Made by a program: the position numbers and the translations under genes
Shown: positions 23,576 through 35,952 of the stretch, one piece after another
Layout of the letters: each line of letters opens with the position of its first letter
How positions within the stretch are numbered: position 1 is the stretch's first letter
Notes under the pieces: model-generated
What the model was told of the DNA's origin: nothing
The model's input: only the letters and a program-made list of their open reading frames with translations
The model's database searches: none
Source: Ochotona curzoniae
Taxonomy: Eukaryota; Chordata; Mammalia; Lagomorpha; Ochotonidae
Direction of reading: 5' to 3'
Assembly (NCBI RefSeq): GCF_017591425.1
Contig: NW_024465369.1
Span: 23,156,501-23,220,500, forward strand
Length of the DNA: 64,000 bases

Positions 23576-24232
23576 TAAGAGCCAGTACAGTTTTTCTCTT
23601 AAAAATAATACCTATGTGCAGGGCAAACTTGAGGGTTCAGAATCCTTCCCCTCACACCTGCTGTGCCTCCCTCACAAAGAACGGTGAGAACTGGAGGAAC
23701 TCCACATCAAACTGAACAGTGGAGATACGTTATGATTTGGTCAACACATGATGAGAAAACTAGTGTCCACGTGACTCCTTTGGCACCTGCACAAAAACTT
23801 TTCTAAAATATGCAGCTAAGAGGGAGATTGTTGCTACTTAGGCATGTGAAGACTAAGGATGATCTTGCCAGTTGATCACCCAAGTTGCACCAATTCAGTC
23901 CCCCAGGTCTACTGCTCTCTGTTCTTGTTGGCTGTTTCTTTAAGAGCTTATGTTAATGCCTTCTGAGTATTTTCCTTTGTGACTTGATAGTCTTTGTTTG
24001 GCCTGCCTTTGTACTTTCACTGTTTATCATTGTCTTATTGATTTTCAGGATTTTTTTTCTTTATTTATTTTGGATATCAAGCTGTTGGCAGTTACATGTG
24101 TATTATAAGCACATTTTGAAGATCTGAGGCTTATCCTTTTGTTTATGGTGTTTTTATTGTATAGGCATTTTAATTAATTCAGAGATATAAATATTTTTAC
24201 TTGCGATGATTTTTTTCCAGGTTAGTTTTCTT

Positions 24233-24541
24233 TTTTAAAGATTTATTTGTTTTAAAGTTAGAATTACATTGACAGAGAGAGGGATAGAGACAGAGATCTT
24301 TGATCTGCTGGTTCACTCTCTTAATAGCTGCAAGGACCAAGGCTGGACCAGACTGAAGCCAGGAGCCAGGAGTTTCATCCCGGTCTCCCATGTGGGCAGA
24401 AGAGCCTAACTCTTAGACCATCTTCTGCTTTTTCCAGGGAGCTAGATTGCAAGTGGAGCAGCCAGGAAGCAAACTAGTATCCATATGGGTTGCTGGCATC
24501 ACAAGCGGTGGTTTTATCTACTATACCACAGTGCTGGCCCC
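24233..24541 (-). mobile_element. Old C-SINE, antisense
   Basis: Tail complement ttaaagatttatttgtttt, then gacagagagagggatagag, gatctttgatctgctgg, cccatgtgggca and a head ending CACAGTGCTGGCCC. Confidence 0.8.
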
Positions 24542-24899
24542 TTCTCAGTCTTAAAGAAATTCTTCCCTGCTTGAAGGTCACAAAACTTTTCTACTGCATT
24601 TTCTTGTGAACTTGAAGAATGTTTTTCTTCTACTTTTGGTCTTTAATTTACCCAGATTACCTTTGACAGGTGAGAACTTGTAATAATTTAATAAATATTA
24701 AATATTAAGTAAATAAAAATAATTGTGTTACTTAATTCTTCCAGCATTATCCCTTCTGCATTGATTCATAATACTACCTCTGTCACACATACATATCTAC
24801 AAGTTTATGGAACTATGGCTGGGTTCTGTATATAGTGTCATGACTTTCCTAGATCTTGCACCAATAGTAGCATAGTATTTTGATATATTATGTGCTTTT

Positions 24900-25110
24900 A
24901 TTTTATTTTTAATTTTTCATAACATGGGTCCTTAGGCTCAGGGATTTCTCCTTCCACTCTCCCACTCCTCCCATCCCACGGTTTCCCCCTGTATTATTAC
25001 AATAGTGAAGTTCTTCAACAACAGCCACAAATACATCATACTTCTATTTAAGTGTATACTGACATTGTAGGTATAGAAAATGGTAGAGAGTCCAGAATAA
25101 GTCTCAGATT
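24900..25110 (-). mobile_element. L1 3' tail, antisense (family A)
   Basis: Closely parallels 32510-32760 and the reverse complement of 59460-59760: gtattattacaatagtgaag, ttcttcaacaacagccac, aaatacatcat, ctatttaagtgtat in the same order. The T-rich start corresponds to poly(A). Inferred to be a lagomorph L1 3' UTR. Confidence 0.6.
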
Positions 25111-25339
25111 CTTATCAAGTGAGACATTTCACTTGATTTTTCTTTTCAAAAATTATCTTTGCTATTCCTGCTATAAATGAACTCCTTTAAATAAACTTTA
25201 GAATCAGTGGGTCAAGTTTCATGAATTTTCACTGGAACTTACTTAAATGTAAGGACCAACTTGGAAAGAGCATTGTAATGACACTGCTCTTCACTTATTT
25301 TTTTTAAATCAACCAATTTAAATTAATTAATTAAAATCT

Positions 25340-26330
25340 TACTTAGTTGATTAGGGTACAAAGGGTCAAGGGCTACAGGAAAGTGGGTAATACCATTGCT
25401 TCCATGCTAATATTTTTTTCCCTGTATCTGGGGTCAGGGGAGAAACAAAGGGAAAAAGCCCACCCAGTCTCCCACCTATTCCAGGTCCCCGATGTGAGGC
25501 ATGCTCCGAGGGTCCTGCTCAAGCAGTTTTCATAGTTCAGCAGGTCTGAATTGCTGCCAATCACGCCATCCCAATCACAATGAAAGCTATTCAGAATCCA
25601 GTGGCTGACATAGTCTCTTCATGGTTGGAGTTCTGAGATCAGCAGTTCAGTTGAAGGGATCTCCAAAGAAACTTCGTCTGAGATGATCCTAAACCTGATT
25701 TTGTGTGAATTTGCCAGTACAGGGTCTGGCACAGTTCGTCGCTCCAGTCAGCTTATGTACATGCTGGTCGTTGCAATTGCTGGGTCAGTTCTATTTCCAG
25801 CCCTGTCTTCCACTTAAACCAATGGGTGTTGTAGTCCAGCTCGATCCTACCCACTTCATACTCGGTCCTCACGCAAACCAATGGGAGCTGCAGCCTAGTT
25901 GGGGCGATTCCCCATTACCCCCACCAGGCCTGCTCCCTACTTTGGTTCCCATGCATGCCAGTATGTACCACAGGCTTGTTCAGTCTGTCCCACATCCCAT
26001 TTAGCCCTAGTATTTGTCAATGGGCATTGAAGCCTAGGTCAACCCAACCAACTTACTATCCAGCCCACACACTTACTGGCAGGTGCCTTTCTGTCTAGCC
26101 ACTCTTGCGCCCTGTCCTGCCTTTTGTGCTCTCCAGTGGGAGTGGTAGCCCAAGAGGGAGGTGCCCACTATCTCCCTACTAGGTCACTCCAACTTCTGGA
26201 TTACACTGCTCTTCCCTTCTTTGAGAACATGGACTTGCTCTGTCTTCAGTCGGGTCTTTAGTATCTGCCTGCTAAGCTGGGCAGTAGGTAATTGAGTTGG
26301 TGGTTGTTTGGATATCTCACAGGAAAAAAT
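25340..26330 (-). mobile_element. GC-richer repeat region with degenerate tandem units, possibly L1 3' UTR
   Basis: From about 25790 to 26190 a unit of roughly 60-75 bases recurs in degenerate form, marked by accaatgggtgttgtagtcc, accaatgggagctgcagcct, gccagtatgtaccacagg and tcaatgggcattgaagcc. Orientation and its place 5' (on the minus strand) of the L1 tail at 24900 suggest it is part of the same L1 3' UTR. This is inference; it could be an independent minisatellite. Confidence 0.4.
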
Positions 26331-27478
26331 GACACACAGAGAACCTTATTTTGGTACTATTGTTCTGAAAGTGGAAACAGTTTGGAGAGTAGGCATTCAG
26401 AAATCAACCAGGTTCTTGCAAATGTCTAGGGGAACAGTAATGAAAGCTTCCATCTTCATGGTAGCAGTGGTCATGCAGATAGGATAGCTGTGGATGACTT
26501 TTCAGGGACAAAATGCTCTATGTTGGAAGAAAAAGACTAAGTCAGACTTCCTGCTTCTCTGCTTAAAGATAGGTGAATGAGAAACTCTGAAAGACAAAGA
26601 CACCATGGCTTGCCAGGGGGCCACTGTGGCCTGTGATAGGGAAACCAGGTGATCACCCAAGTAAGCCCTCTCATGGCCTCCTACATCCTATTCATGGCCT
26701 CCTAATTTCCTGAAGTGCAGCTCTTCCACAAAGCCACGCCTCAGAATGAGGATGAGTATTTGGGGATGGGAAGAGCTTTCCTTTGTGGTATTGTGTGCAG
26801 GCTTATCACCCAAGTGGGAGCTGGACCTGCATCATGTTTTAAGAGTTCACTTCCTATCTACAGCTCCTTTCAATTCACGGGAAAGTATACTGTGAAGTAA
26901 TAATTGATGGCAATTAATAAAAGTGAGTGCTTGTTCCATAAGGCACAGTGGATTTCATAAAGGACACTGGGATTTTTCCTTCTTTTTGGGTTTTGGACCA
27001 GTGGGAGATGTGAGGTTACCATAAGTGAATTTGGGTAGAAATTGTATGTTATCTTTCTTTGATTTTCTCAAAGATTCATTGTATGTTTTGTGCCTTCATT
27101 CATTATTTGGCTATTTTATGATGTTATTATTGTATTTATGATGTCAATTGTATATAAGTTAAATAACTTTGAACTTAGGTGTTTTTAGTCTTTTAATATT
27201 AATAAATATTAATAAATGGTGAAATAATTTAATGTACAAACCACCTACTATGCTACTCTATGCTATTTGCAGAAGGAAAGGTAGATATTTGACAATACAA
27301 AAATGAAAACCAGAAAGTAACCACAAGTAAAGTGTACCCTTCCTGCCTTGTAAATAACTGTACTAAGTTTCTCTCCAGAAGTGTTGAGACATCCTGTGTG
27401 AGTTAGTGGAAAATTAAGGAGCTTTTGTGCAGGTTCTTTAAAGTAATTCAATCTCACATTAAATTTCACTGTTGATTT

Positions 27479-27813
27479 CTTTTTTTTTTAAGATTTATTT
27501 ATTTTTATTGCAAAGTCAGAATTATACAGAGAGGAGAGACAGAGAGGAAGATCTTCCATCTGATGATTCACTCCCCAAGTGAGCACAATGGCCGGTGCTG
27601 CGCAGATCTGAAGGCAAGAGTCAGGAATTTCCTCCAAGTCTCCCATGTGGGTGCAGGGTCCCAAAGCTTTGGGCTGTCCTCTGCTGCTTTCCCAGGCCAC
27701 AAGCAGGGAGCTGGATGGGAAGCAGGGCCACCGAGATTAGAACCGGTCACCACATGGGATCCTGGCACGTTCAAAGCAAGGACCCTAGCTGCTAGGCCGC
27801 GGTGCCAGGCCCT
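27479..27813 (-). mobile_element. C-SINE, antisense
   Basis: Full-length, fairly young: taagatttatttatttttat, gcaaagtcagaattatacag, gatcttccatctgatgattc, a B-box complement in GATTAGAACCGG and a head complement ending GCCGCGGTGCCAGGCCC. Flanks repeat tcactgttgatttct, a target-site duplication. Confidence 0.9.
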
Positions 27814-27904
27814 CACTGTTGATTTCTAAAGTTTCTCTGTGCGTGAATTCATATATCTATGTGTTTCCCAGTAGAAGCATTATGCCCACATTTAGTTCTT
27901 GTAT

Positions 27905-28205
27905 ATTTATCGTTCATTTCAGTTTTTATTTGAGAGGCAAACACACATATACAGATAAGTAGAAACGAAGACCAACACAGAAAGAGATCTTCTGTCTGCT
28001 GGCCACTACCTAAATGCCTTTAGTAGTAGGGGCCAGCCCTAGGAGCCAGGAAGTTAGTCCTGCCCAATCACTTGAGCCATTATGTGCTGCCTCAGAGGGT
28101 CTGTACTGGTGTAAACCTAGAATCGTGAGTGCAGACAGAAATCTCACCCTCTGACATGGCATGAGGCATCTCAACTAGAACACTTGCCAGGAGACCAAAT
28201 AGCTT
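27905..28205 (-). mobile_element. Old C-SINE, antisense, diverged
   Basis: Recognisable order: tttttatttgagaggcaaac, aaagagatcttctgtctgct, ggggccagccctaggagcc. The head is unclear. Confidence 0.5.
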
Positions 28206-28513
28206 CTCCATCTCTCATGTGTTAAGGTACTGCTTTGTGCTTATGAATGACACATTGGTATTTACACACTGGGCACAGAGAGCACTTTGCCTTTGTCAAT
28301 TTGTCTGCATTTAGTTGCAGCTTACTTTAGCTGTGCCCAGCTGACTTGATCCAAATGGACATGCATTTTCTGGAGAGAGCTCTGACTTGTGCCTCTCATC
28401 TGCCAAGAGGCTTGCCAGGCCTATAGCCAAAGCCCTTGATGGAGGTACGTACAGGAATCAATATGGTGTAACTAGGCAGTTAGTTTAGGCAAGCTAGAAC
28501 TCTTGGTATCCTG

Positions 28514-28816
28514 AAATGTAACCCTATCTCTTTAACTGTTGGTTTGACACGCCCACCTTCCCAGGATGCGCCAGTGGCTTCTGGGACCAAGCTGCTTGCT
28601 AGGTCCCTTCTCTATTTGTATATCCAATTAAGGCACCACTCCCTTTCTTATATATATTTTTATAAAAGGTAGAAGCGGGAGACAGCACTCTTTCTAGCAG
28701 TGTCTCTCGCCTTAGGAGTGTTGCTTTAAGACGTCTCGCTCTTGGCGTGTGCTTGTTCACTGCGGAGTGGTCTTGGGCCGAGCCCTCCCACTTCTGGGTG
28801 GACCTTCCAAGTTACA
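28514..28816 (+). mobile_element. Putative solo LTR of an endogenous retrovirus
   Basis: A TG...CA-bounded segment with a TATA box (ttttataaaaggt near 28660) and a GC-rich downstream block rich in short direct phrases, the layout of U3-R-U5. Flanks ggtatc and ggtatg are a near match for a six-base target duplication. No internal retroviral genes lie beside it. Boundaries and class are uncertain. Confidence 0.4.
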
Positions 28817-29593
28817 GGTATGATTTCCCCCCACTCTTTCTCCCTTCTGGGCCATTGATTAGCCCAGTCATGTTGAAGGTTTCTCCTTGTAGGGCAGTCC
28901 ATGCTTGCGTGTAAACATGCTTATTCAACTTCTCTGCTAAATGAACCCTATTCCTGTTTACGCTTGGTATTAATTTCTATGTAGTATTCCATCTCGGTGA
29001 AATACAAGAACCTGGATCAAAAATTTGTATATTCATTGTGCACATCAGAAAGCTGCTGCTTTCTAGTTAACCCTCAGCCATGGTTACTGCTGATTGGATC
29101 AGACTGGGTCATCACCTTAAAGATAGCCTGTCCCTTTTGTGCCTAGGGAGACTCTGAAGTGGCCTTTTCTGAGCTGGGTTCCACTGAGGCAGGTACTGGA
29201 ATGAGGGGTGGTGTCAAAATGTCCTTAAACCCAAGATTTTGTATTGCCAACAAAGGACTCCTAGGAAGTAGGAAGTCTCCCCGCCTACCACCCCGGGTGT
29301 GGGTGTTGGGGGGAAGCTGTGAGAGTAATGGGGGACAAGGTGTGAGGAAGAGAAATAAGACTAACAAAACAGTGGGGAGTCAAGTGAAACCCCATAAAAG
29401 CTAATTTTGTCTTTATTCGGAGAGATTGGGTTGCACCAGAAACAATCCCCTTAGTGCTAAGGTAGCTAAGAATAAGTATATTTCAAAATTTGTTACTTAT
29501 TGGCTAAGAGTTGAACCTGGGGCATAGAAATTTCTGGGCTCTGTTCTTTCTGCATGCAGAGGAAGGTGGCCTCATGCAAACTAAAGGCAGCCT

Positions 29594-29611
29594 TCTAAAA
29601 AAGAGCTACAG
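29594..29611. repeat. Target-site duplication, left copy
   Basis: Eighteen bases, TCTAAAAAAGAGCTACAG, repeated exactly at 29935-29952 on the other side of the SINE. The A-run may partly come from the SINE tail. Confidence 0.85.
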
Positions 29612-29934
29612 GGCCCGGCGCGGTGGCGCAAGTGGTTAAGGTCCTTGCCTTGAACGCCCGGGATCCCATATGGGCGCTGGTTCTAACCCCGGCAGCCCTG
29701 CTTCCCTTCCAGCTCCCTTCCTGTGGCCCAGGAAAGCAGTCTAGGATGGCCCAGGGCTTTGGGACCCTGCACCCGCGTGGGAGACCCGGAAGAGGCTCCT
29801 GGTTTCGGATTGGCATAGCATTGGCCGTTGTGCTCACTTGGGGAGTGAATCACCGGATGGATGATCTTCCTCTCTGTCTCTCCTCTCTGTATATCCGCCT
29901 TTCCAATAAAAAAATAATAAAAGAAAAAATAAAA
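29612..29934 (+). mobile_element. Young full-length C-SINE, sense (type copy of the window)
   Basis: Begins GGCCCGGCGCGGTGGCG, with a pol III A box at 29624-29635 (TGGCGCAAGTGG) and B box at 29679-29689 (GGTTCTAACCC), as in a tRNA-derived head. The body contains GAGACCCGGAAGAGGCTCC and the end TTTCCAATAAA plus an A-rich tail. It is flanked by a perfect duplication. These are non-autonomous retroposons moved by L1 enzymes. An open frame of 126 codons across it is incidental. Confidence 0.95.
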
Positions 29935-29952
29935 TCTAAAAAAGAGCTACAG
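29935..29952. repeat. Target-site duplication, right copy
   Basis: Exact partner of 29594-29611. Confidence 0.85.
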
Positions 29953-31959
29953 TTCCTGGTTGCTGGAATACAGGCATACCAGAGGGCAAGTATACAAACA
30001 TAACACAGCAATGGATGGGGAACTGTAGAGGCAGGCATCCATTAGGTTCCAAAGGCCTGGCGTGAGATGCCAGGGCTATTGTCAGGGATGGAACTAAGCA
30101 GATCCTCCCTCACTGGGACCTATGTAGGAGACACAGTTAAAGTTAGTAACAGTTCTAGGAGATAAATGGAAAGTTAATAACATTCATGAACCAGCAGGAT
30201 CCAGGGGCAAGAAGCAGCTTAGGGAGTTGAAAAGAATACCCAAGGGTGTGCAGTCATGTGAGTCAGGGCTGTGTGCCTGATTTTATGCCCCATGGGAAGT
30301 GGCCTTTTCTTCTATCACTTGCAATGACCAAGTGAGAGACAGTGGGTCCGGCCCTCCCCAAAGGAGCCAACTGGATTCAACTGCTTTGCTGTTCTGCTTC
30401 CCTGTCTCTTCTCTCTTACCTGTCTACGTGAATTGAGTTATGGACTCTGCTTGACAGGACTGACTGGATTATTGCTGAACTCAGACTCCTGTGAGTTTCA
30501 GGGTAGGTTATGGGTATTAATGAATTGGGCTAGAAACTGAAGGTGCTTATCATGTTCTTGTATCTGACTGGTGGAGCCCCTTCCATGATGGGCAGTAGGT
30601 AGTTGCTTACAAACTATGATTTGTCACTAATCCCAATCCTTGGACTCCAAATAGCTCAGCCTCTCAATTTCTGTCTCATCTGTTTGTCCTTTGTATTATG
30701 TATTGACACTCAGCGTATTGTTGATGAACTGCATATGTTTTTTGTAAATAATCCCTATAACTTCCTCCAAGTTCATATTCTTGCATTGTAGCAAAAGAAT
30801 TACAAGCCTATGGTTCTGTAGAACTATTGATTAAGATTTAGGATAACTCTCAAATGTGCCTTATTACGACTTGCTAGAGAGAGGACTAGCCATATAAGCT
30901 TTAAATTAGCCCACTTAGTTGTGTCAAAGTGGTCATTTTTTTTTCTCTCCTCAGAACTAATAACTTTATGTCTGTGACTGACCTTTTAAAGAAGTGGACA
31001 AATAGAACCAGTGCTAACCATTCATGTGGAAAATGGTCAGACTGAGATGAGATTAGGGAAGGAGAAGTGATTTGCAAAGTCAGTACAACACTTGACGACG
31101 AAAATAAGAACAAAAACAAAGTACTTAATGTTGAAGACCAGTGTATGTGGAGCTCAACATGGCCAACAATGTAGCTCCTCCCGAGCATGTCATTGCATGC
31201 ACTTCCCCTGCTGAATACAACAGGTTCCAGTAGCAGTAGTATCTGGCAGCTCAGAAGTCAGGAAGAATGGCTACATTTAATTTTTTACAATGTTCATTTA
31301 CATTTACTGAGCATCTGTTCTGTCTAGTTTTTCTTACGTATAAAATAGAGCTGGTAATAATTTATGTTTCATAAGGTTATTGTGAGGATTAAATGAAGTA
31401 TTTTGATCAGTAATTGAAACATATTTAGGAATGTAATAATTGATGTTATTCTTGCTGTTACATGTTGAACTTGGGTTTGAAGATAGAAGAAATGGACAAG
31501 TGATAGACCCCTGCTTCAAGCAGCCCTGAAGCTGAGGGAAATGAAACAGTGAAGGAACATTCATGGTTGGGATAGAGACTAGAGCCAATATCATTGCAAA
31601 AGGGAAGGAATAACTAATTTTTGCGTGGGTCAGTCATGGCGCGTTTTCCAGATACACTGACGCTGGGAGATGGGAGGGCCGGGAAGGGGTGAGGCTGCCC
31701 TATGAGGCAAAGGACTTTCTGGTAATGAGAATCGCACACAGTGTCACAAAGACACAGAACAGTGGCATTTACATTAGATTTACATTTAAATATAAGTTGA
31801 TAAGGAAAGCCTTAACATCTGTTAGGCAGGAGGTGGTGAAGGAAGTGTGGCCTAGAACAGTGGGAGTAGAGGGGGGAGAAAAGGTATGGCAGATCTTTGA
31901 AAAAAAATAGAGTATAATAACCTGCCATTGAGAGGGTTAGGAGGAAGACTTGCATTTTT
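29953..31959. other. Intergenic stretch, mostly unique
   Basis: A MIR fragment near 31325 is the only element recognised. Open frames are short and unlike known proteins. Confidence 0.5.
31325..31415 (+). mobile_element. MIR 3' fragment
   Basis: Contains taaaatagagctggtaataa and ttattgtgaggattaaatga, the MIR 3' signature. Confidence 0.5.
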
Positions 31960-32281
31960 TTTAAAGATTTATTTATTTGTTATTGGAAAGTCAAATTTAC
32001 AAAGAGAAGGAGACAGAGAGAAAGATCTTCCATCTGTTGATTCAACCTCAAGTGACCACAATAGCTGGAGCTGAGCCAATCTGAAGCCAGGAGCTTCTTC
32101 TGAGTCTCTCACTCAGGTGCAGGGTCCCAAGGCTTTGGGCCATCCTCTACTGCCTTCCCAGGCCACTGGCAGGGAGCTGGAAGGTAAGTGGAGCTGCCAG
32201 GATATGAACCGGCTGCCATATGGGATCCTGGTGCTTGCAAGGCAAGGACTTTAGCCACTAGGCTACTGTACTAGGCCCATG
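31960..32281 (-). mobile_element. C-SINE, antisense
   Basis: Tail complement ttttaaagatttatttattt, then ggaaagtcaaatttacaaag, gatcttccatctgttgattc, a B-box complement near ATGAACCGG and a head ending TACTGTACTAGGCCC. Confidence 0.87.
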
Positions 32282-32504
32282 ACTTGTATTTATAATACAA
32301 TAAAAACCTCCCAATGACTTTAAAGTAACTTCATATTTAAATATTTATTAATCCACATATAGTTGAGATTCTTTTTCTTCCTATTATATACTATGTTCTT
32401 AAATTTTGTAGCACCTTCTAATTAAATGTTTCCATGTAAATATAAATGTTAAAGGAACAAAATAAAATCAACAATCCCTTTGATGATTTTTTTTCTGCTT
32501 CTAT

Positions 32505-32760
32505 TTTATTTTTATTTTTATGATACAATTCTATAGGCCCTGAGATTTCCCTTACCCCTCCCCAAATTCCTTTTCACCTACTGATTTCCCCAATATTATT
32601 ACAATAGTATAGTCCTTCATAAGCAGTCGTAAATCCATCATTGTGCTATTTAAGTATATTCTTAATTGTGGGTACAGACAAAGGCAGACAGTCCAGCATC
32701 CTATTGTCAAGAGATATCCAGCAATATATTTGGGAGTCCCATTGCTGATCATTTTAACTT
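32505..32760 (-). mobile_element. L1 3' tail, antisense (family A)
   Basis: Reverse complement aligns phrase by phrase with 59500-59750: gacaataggatgctggactg, gactgcttatgaaggactat and actattgtaataatattggg. Same family as 24900-25110. Confidence 0.65.
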
Positions 32761-32989
32761 TTGTTTTTCATGGTCTATGGTCCCTGAAAGGTGTCAGAAT
32801 GAAGAATTTAGGATTATAATTAAGATAAAAATGAAAAATCCTAGAACTATAATGGAAAAAAATGGTATGGTAAGATGATAATATGTATGAATTATCCTGA
32901 TGTGTGCTAGTGAATTGCTCTATTAGAATATCAGCGCTATTTGGAAAGCTGTCAATGTCATCTCATATTTAAACTATTAAGTGCATATT

Positions 32990-33350
32990 TAAACTGTGCA
33001 AATCACTTGCATTCATTTCATGGCTAATCAATCCAGTCTGAAATCATTTGCCAAGTAGTAATGGGATTTTCTCTAACAGCCAGATACTTAAATCACTAGA
33101 TACCAAATTATGAGATAAAAAAAATCAATTCAGCATCCCAGGTAATTATCAGCTTAAAACAATATTGTGTTGAGTCCTGGCTCATGCCCCTTTCAGCAGC
33201 TGTCTTTGTTTTGAACCATTTTGTTAATCTCAGTAACTCTAGCATGGCACACTAATGATGCAAATGATCTTTTCACTTTAATTTTACATTGTAGATTGAG
33301 CTATTGGCCTTTGACATAACATGTTTTCTATTTCAGCCAGGGCCGAAATT
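32990..33350. other. Possible conserved non-coding block
   Basis: Repeat-free AT-rich sequence containing an octamer ATGCAAAT (33258-33265) flanked by TAATGA and AATGATC homeodomain-type cores, plus several TAATCA/ATTAG cores. This composition is common in enhancers, but conservation cannot be judged from one sequence. Confidence 0.25.
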
Positions 33351-33903
33351 AGAACAGCAACAGCAGATAAGGGGAGCAGGTGACATTTTCTAGAGCTATT
33401 GGAAAGTATAATATCCAAAAATATAAAGTGGCATTTGGAAGATGGGCAAATGGCAAACAACGATCCTATTTACCATGGGAGGGGATACAGGAGGAGGGAG
33501 AGAATAAAGGAGAGAGAAATCCTTTTTTATTGTATTTCATGAAACTGAAGGATCTGTCCTACAGTTGTGGAAAAATGCATTAATCCTTTTCAGTCTGAAA
33601 CTCAGGTTTACTGATAAGCGAATCCTCACGCAAGTTAAAACTCTTAACTGAAATGGCTTTGGTTCCTGTGACTTAAGTAAATCTTTGATAAATAAGCTAT
33701 TTAAAATTAGTCAGTAAAAACAAAGTTAAAATGTTTCTGAGATTGTTCACATACTTGTTCTTGGGTTTATAGGTCAAGTAAAAATCTGCTAATCCTTGTT
33801 AGATATTTAAAGTCATCAAAGTGTAATTTTGACCTAAAGAAATAATGGAGATAAAAGTACACAGCTTTCTGTGTTTAGAGTGCAATGATTTAGTTTTTAG
33901 GGT

Positions 33904-34160
33904 TTTTCTGTTTTAAAATTTCAGACAGAGACAGAGAAAAATCATGTCTTCTGGTTGATTCTCCAGATTTCTACAATAGTTAGGACTGGACCAGGCTGAA
34001 GTAAAAAGCTCAGAGTTTAATCTAGTTTTCCTGTATATGGTGGGGACCCAAATACCTGACCCATCATCTGCACTAGCAGGAAGCAGAGCTGGCACTTGAA
34101 CCTGGGTATCTTGGAATGGGGGTCCCAAGTGGTATCTTAAGTGCTGCACAATATGCCAGT
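33904..34160 (-). mobile_element. Old C-SINE, antisense
   Basis: Diverged: ttttaaaatttcagacagag, catgtcttctggttgattct, gactggaccaggctgaag, ggtggggacccaaatacc and a weak head. Confidence 0.6.
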
Positions 34161-34559
34161 TTATGGGACCTTTTCTTTAAAAATAAACTTATGACCTTGC
34201 TTGTATAACATCTCAGTTTTCGTAAGTAACCAAAATATGTGTTTAAAAAAGCAAGTATAAAGGAGATAAATGCTTCTAAATATAAATTCAAGAAGTCTTG
34301 GCTTCTTAAAATCCATAAAAAGATGACATGTTTGGATCTATTAATAAATCTATTTTTATAAATGGTTGCATATGGCAAGTTCAAGACTATGTTATATGTT
34401 CTATATAAAATGTGTATGTATGGTCAAGTTGGCTATAGTTTTTAAATTATTTATGAGTTACTTTAAAATACTTTTTTAAACTTTTGGAACTAGCCAAGGA
34501 AACCAAGATTTTATGTTGTGTCAAAACATTCTCTTGCATGTCTTGCTGTCTTTGTAGGT

Positions 34560-34862
34560 TTTAAATTTTTAAAAATTTATTTGAGAGGCATAGAGAAAAG
34601 GAGAGAGTGAAGAAGCAAAAGCAGTCCCACTCTCTGATTCACTCCCCAGATAGCCACACCAGCTGGGGCTAGACCCAAGAACCAGGGACAGAAACCCAAG
34701 CCTTGCACATGCAAAGCAGGGATCCAATATTGGAGCTATCCCCACTGCTGACTGGGGTTTGCATTGGTGGGAAGCTTGAGTAAGGAGTCAGTGCTTGGAA
34801 TCAAACCCAGGAAATCCTGACTGCTGAAGCGGCTAAGTACTAAGTAAGAGACTGCTTTGGCT
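34560..34862 (-). mobile_element. Old C-SINE, antisense
   Basis: Contains aaaatttatttgagaggcat, gattcactccccagatagcc and agctggggctagacccaag. The head is diverged. Confidence 0.65.
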
Positions 34863-35384
34863 ATGCTTTGATTGGTTAAGAAACCGGATTCTTAAAAGAA
34901 TTAATGATTTTTTTTGTTAGTTATACATTTATTTTAAAATGCTTTAAATGGCCATTTTATAACTGGTTTAACCTACAACTCTGGGCAAACCTTCTAAATT
35001 AAATGCAGTGATATGGTTCACAGTGATGTGGGCTCTTATTGTCACCAAATGTTTCAAACCTTGCGATATCATTGGCAGGCTTTCCCAGGATCAAAATTCT
35101 AAAATGAACTCCTTCTTCCTTTTGGAGACTTGTGATTTTTCTTGTGGGTCCCTGAAGATCTTCAAAAGATAAAGTACTCCTTTTGTAGAGAAAGATAGCT
35201 AATTAGGCTTGTTTGGAAAATATGCAAAGCAATGTCAAAATGTGATTTGACATTAAAATGTGTTTGCTTTATATTTATCTACAGATATGTTACTGACCCG
35301 AATGTTCCAGGGGTTATGTAAGGTTTATGAAAAAATGGGTGGCCCTGGGGTAGAAGACAGCTTGGAACATTTGAGATATCTTTT

Positions 35385-35717
35385 TTTTTTTTTTAAGATT
35401 TATTTTTATTATTTTTTCATTGGAAAGGCGGATATACAGAGAGGAGAGACAGAGAGGAAGATCTTCCATCCGATGATTCACTCCCCAAGTGAGCTCAACG
35501 GGCCGATACTATGCCGATCCGAAGCCAGGAGCCTCTTGCGGGTCTCCCACGCGGGCGCAGGTTCCCAAAGCTTTGGGCCGTCCTCGACTGCCTTCCCAGG
35601 CCACAGGCAGGGAGCTGGAAGGGAAGCGGGGCTGCCGGGATTAGAACCGGCGCCCATATGGGATCCCGGGCGTGCAAGGCGAGGACCTTTAACCACTTGC
35701 GCCACCGCGCCGGGCCC
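35385..35717 (-). mobile_element. Young full-length C-SINE, antisense
   Basis: Very close to the copy at 29612: ggaaaggcggatatacagag, GATTAGAACCGG B-box complement and head GCCACCGCGCCGGGCCC. Flanking duplication gagatatctttt at 35373-35384 and 35718-35729. Open frames of up to 173 codons across it are incidental. Confidence 0.95.
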
Positions 35718-35952
35718 GAGATATCTTTTAAGTTTGCCATTCTATCACATCCTCAGGGACCTGAAAGGACAGAATTGCTGAAAGACCACAGAATGCTGTA
35801 CACAATAAAGATACCTACATTTCTGTCAATTTTGGAGCTAAACAAATTTTGGGCAACAAAATTTTAACCATAATTATATTAATTTTTTTGTTGCCCAGAG
35901 TTCTAATTCTTCCCAAGAAATATTTGTAATATGATTTCTGAAAAAGATTCTA

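Noticed and set aside
35260..35781. A 173-codon plus-strand open frame
   Set aside because: Most of it is a young antisense C-SINE, including the FFFFKIYFYYF tail translation.
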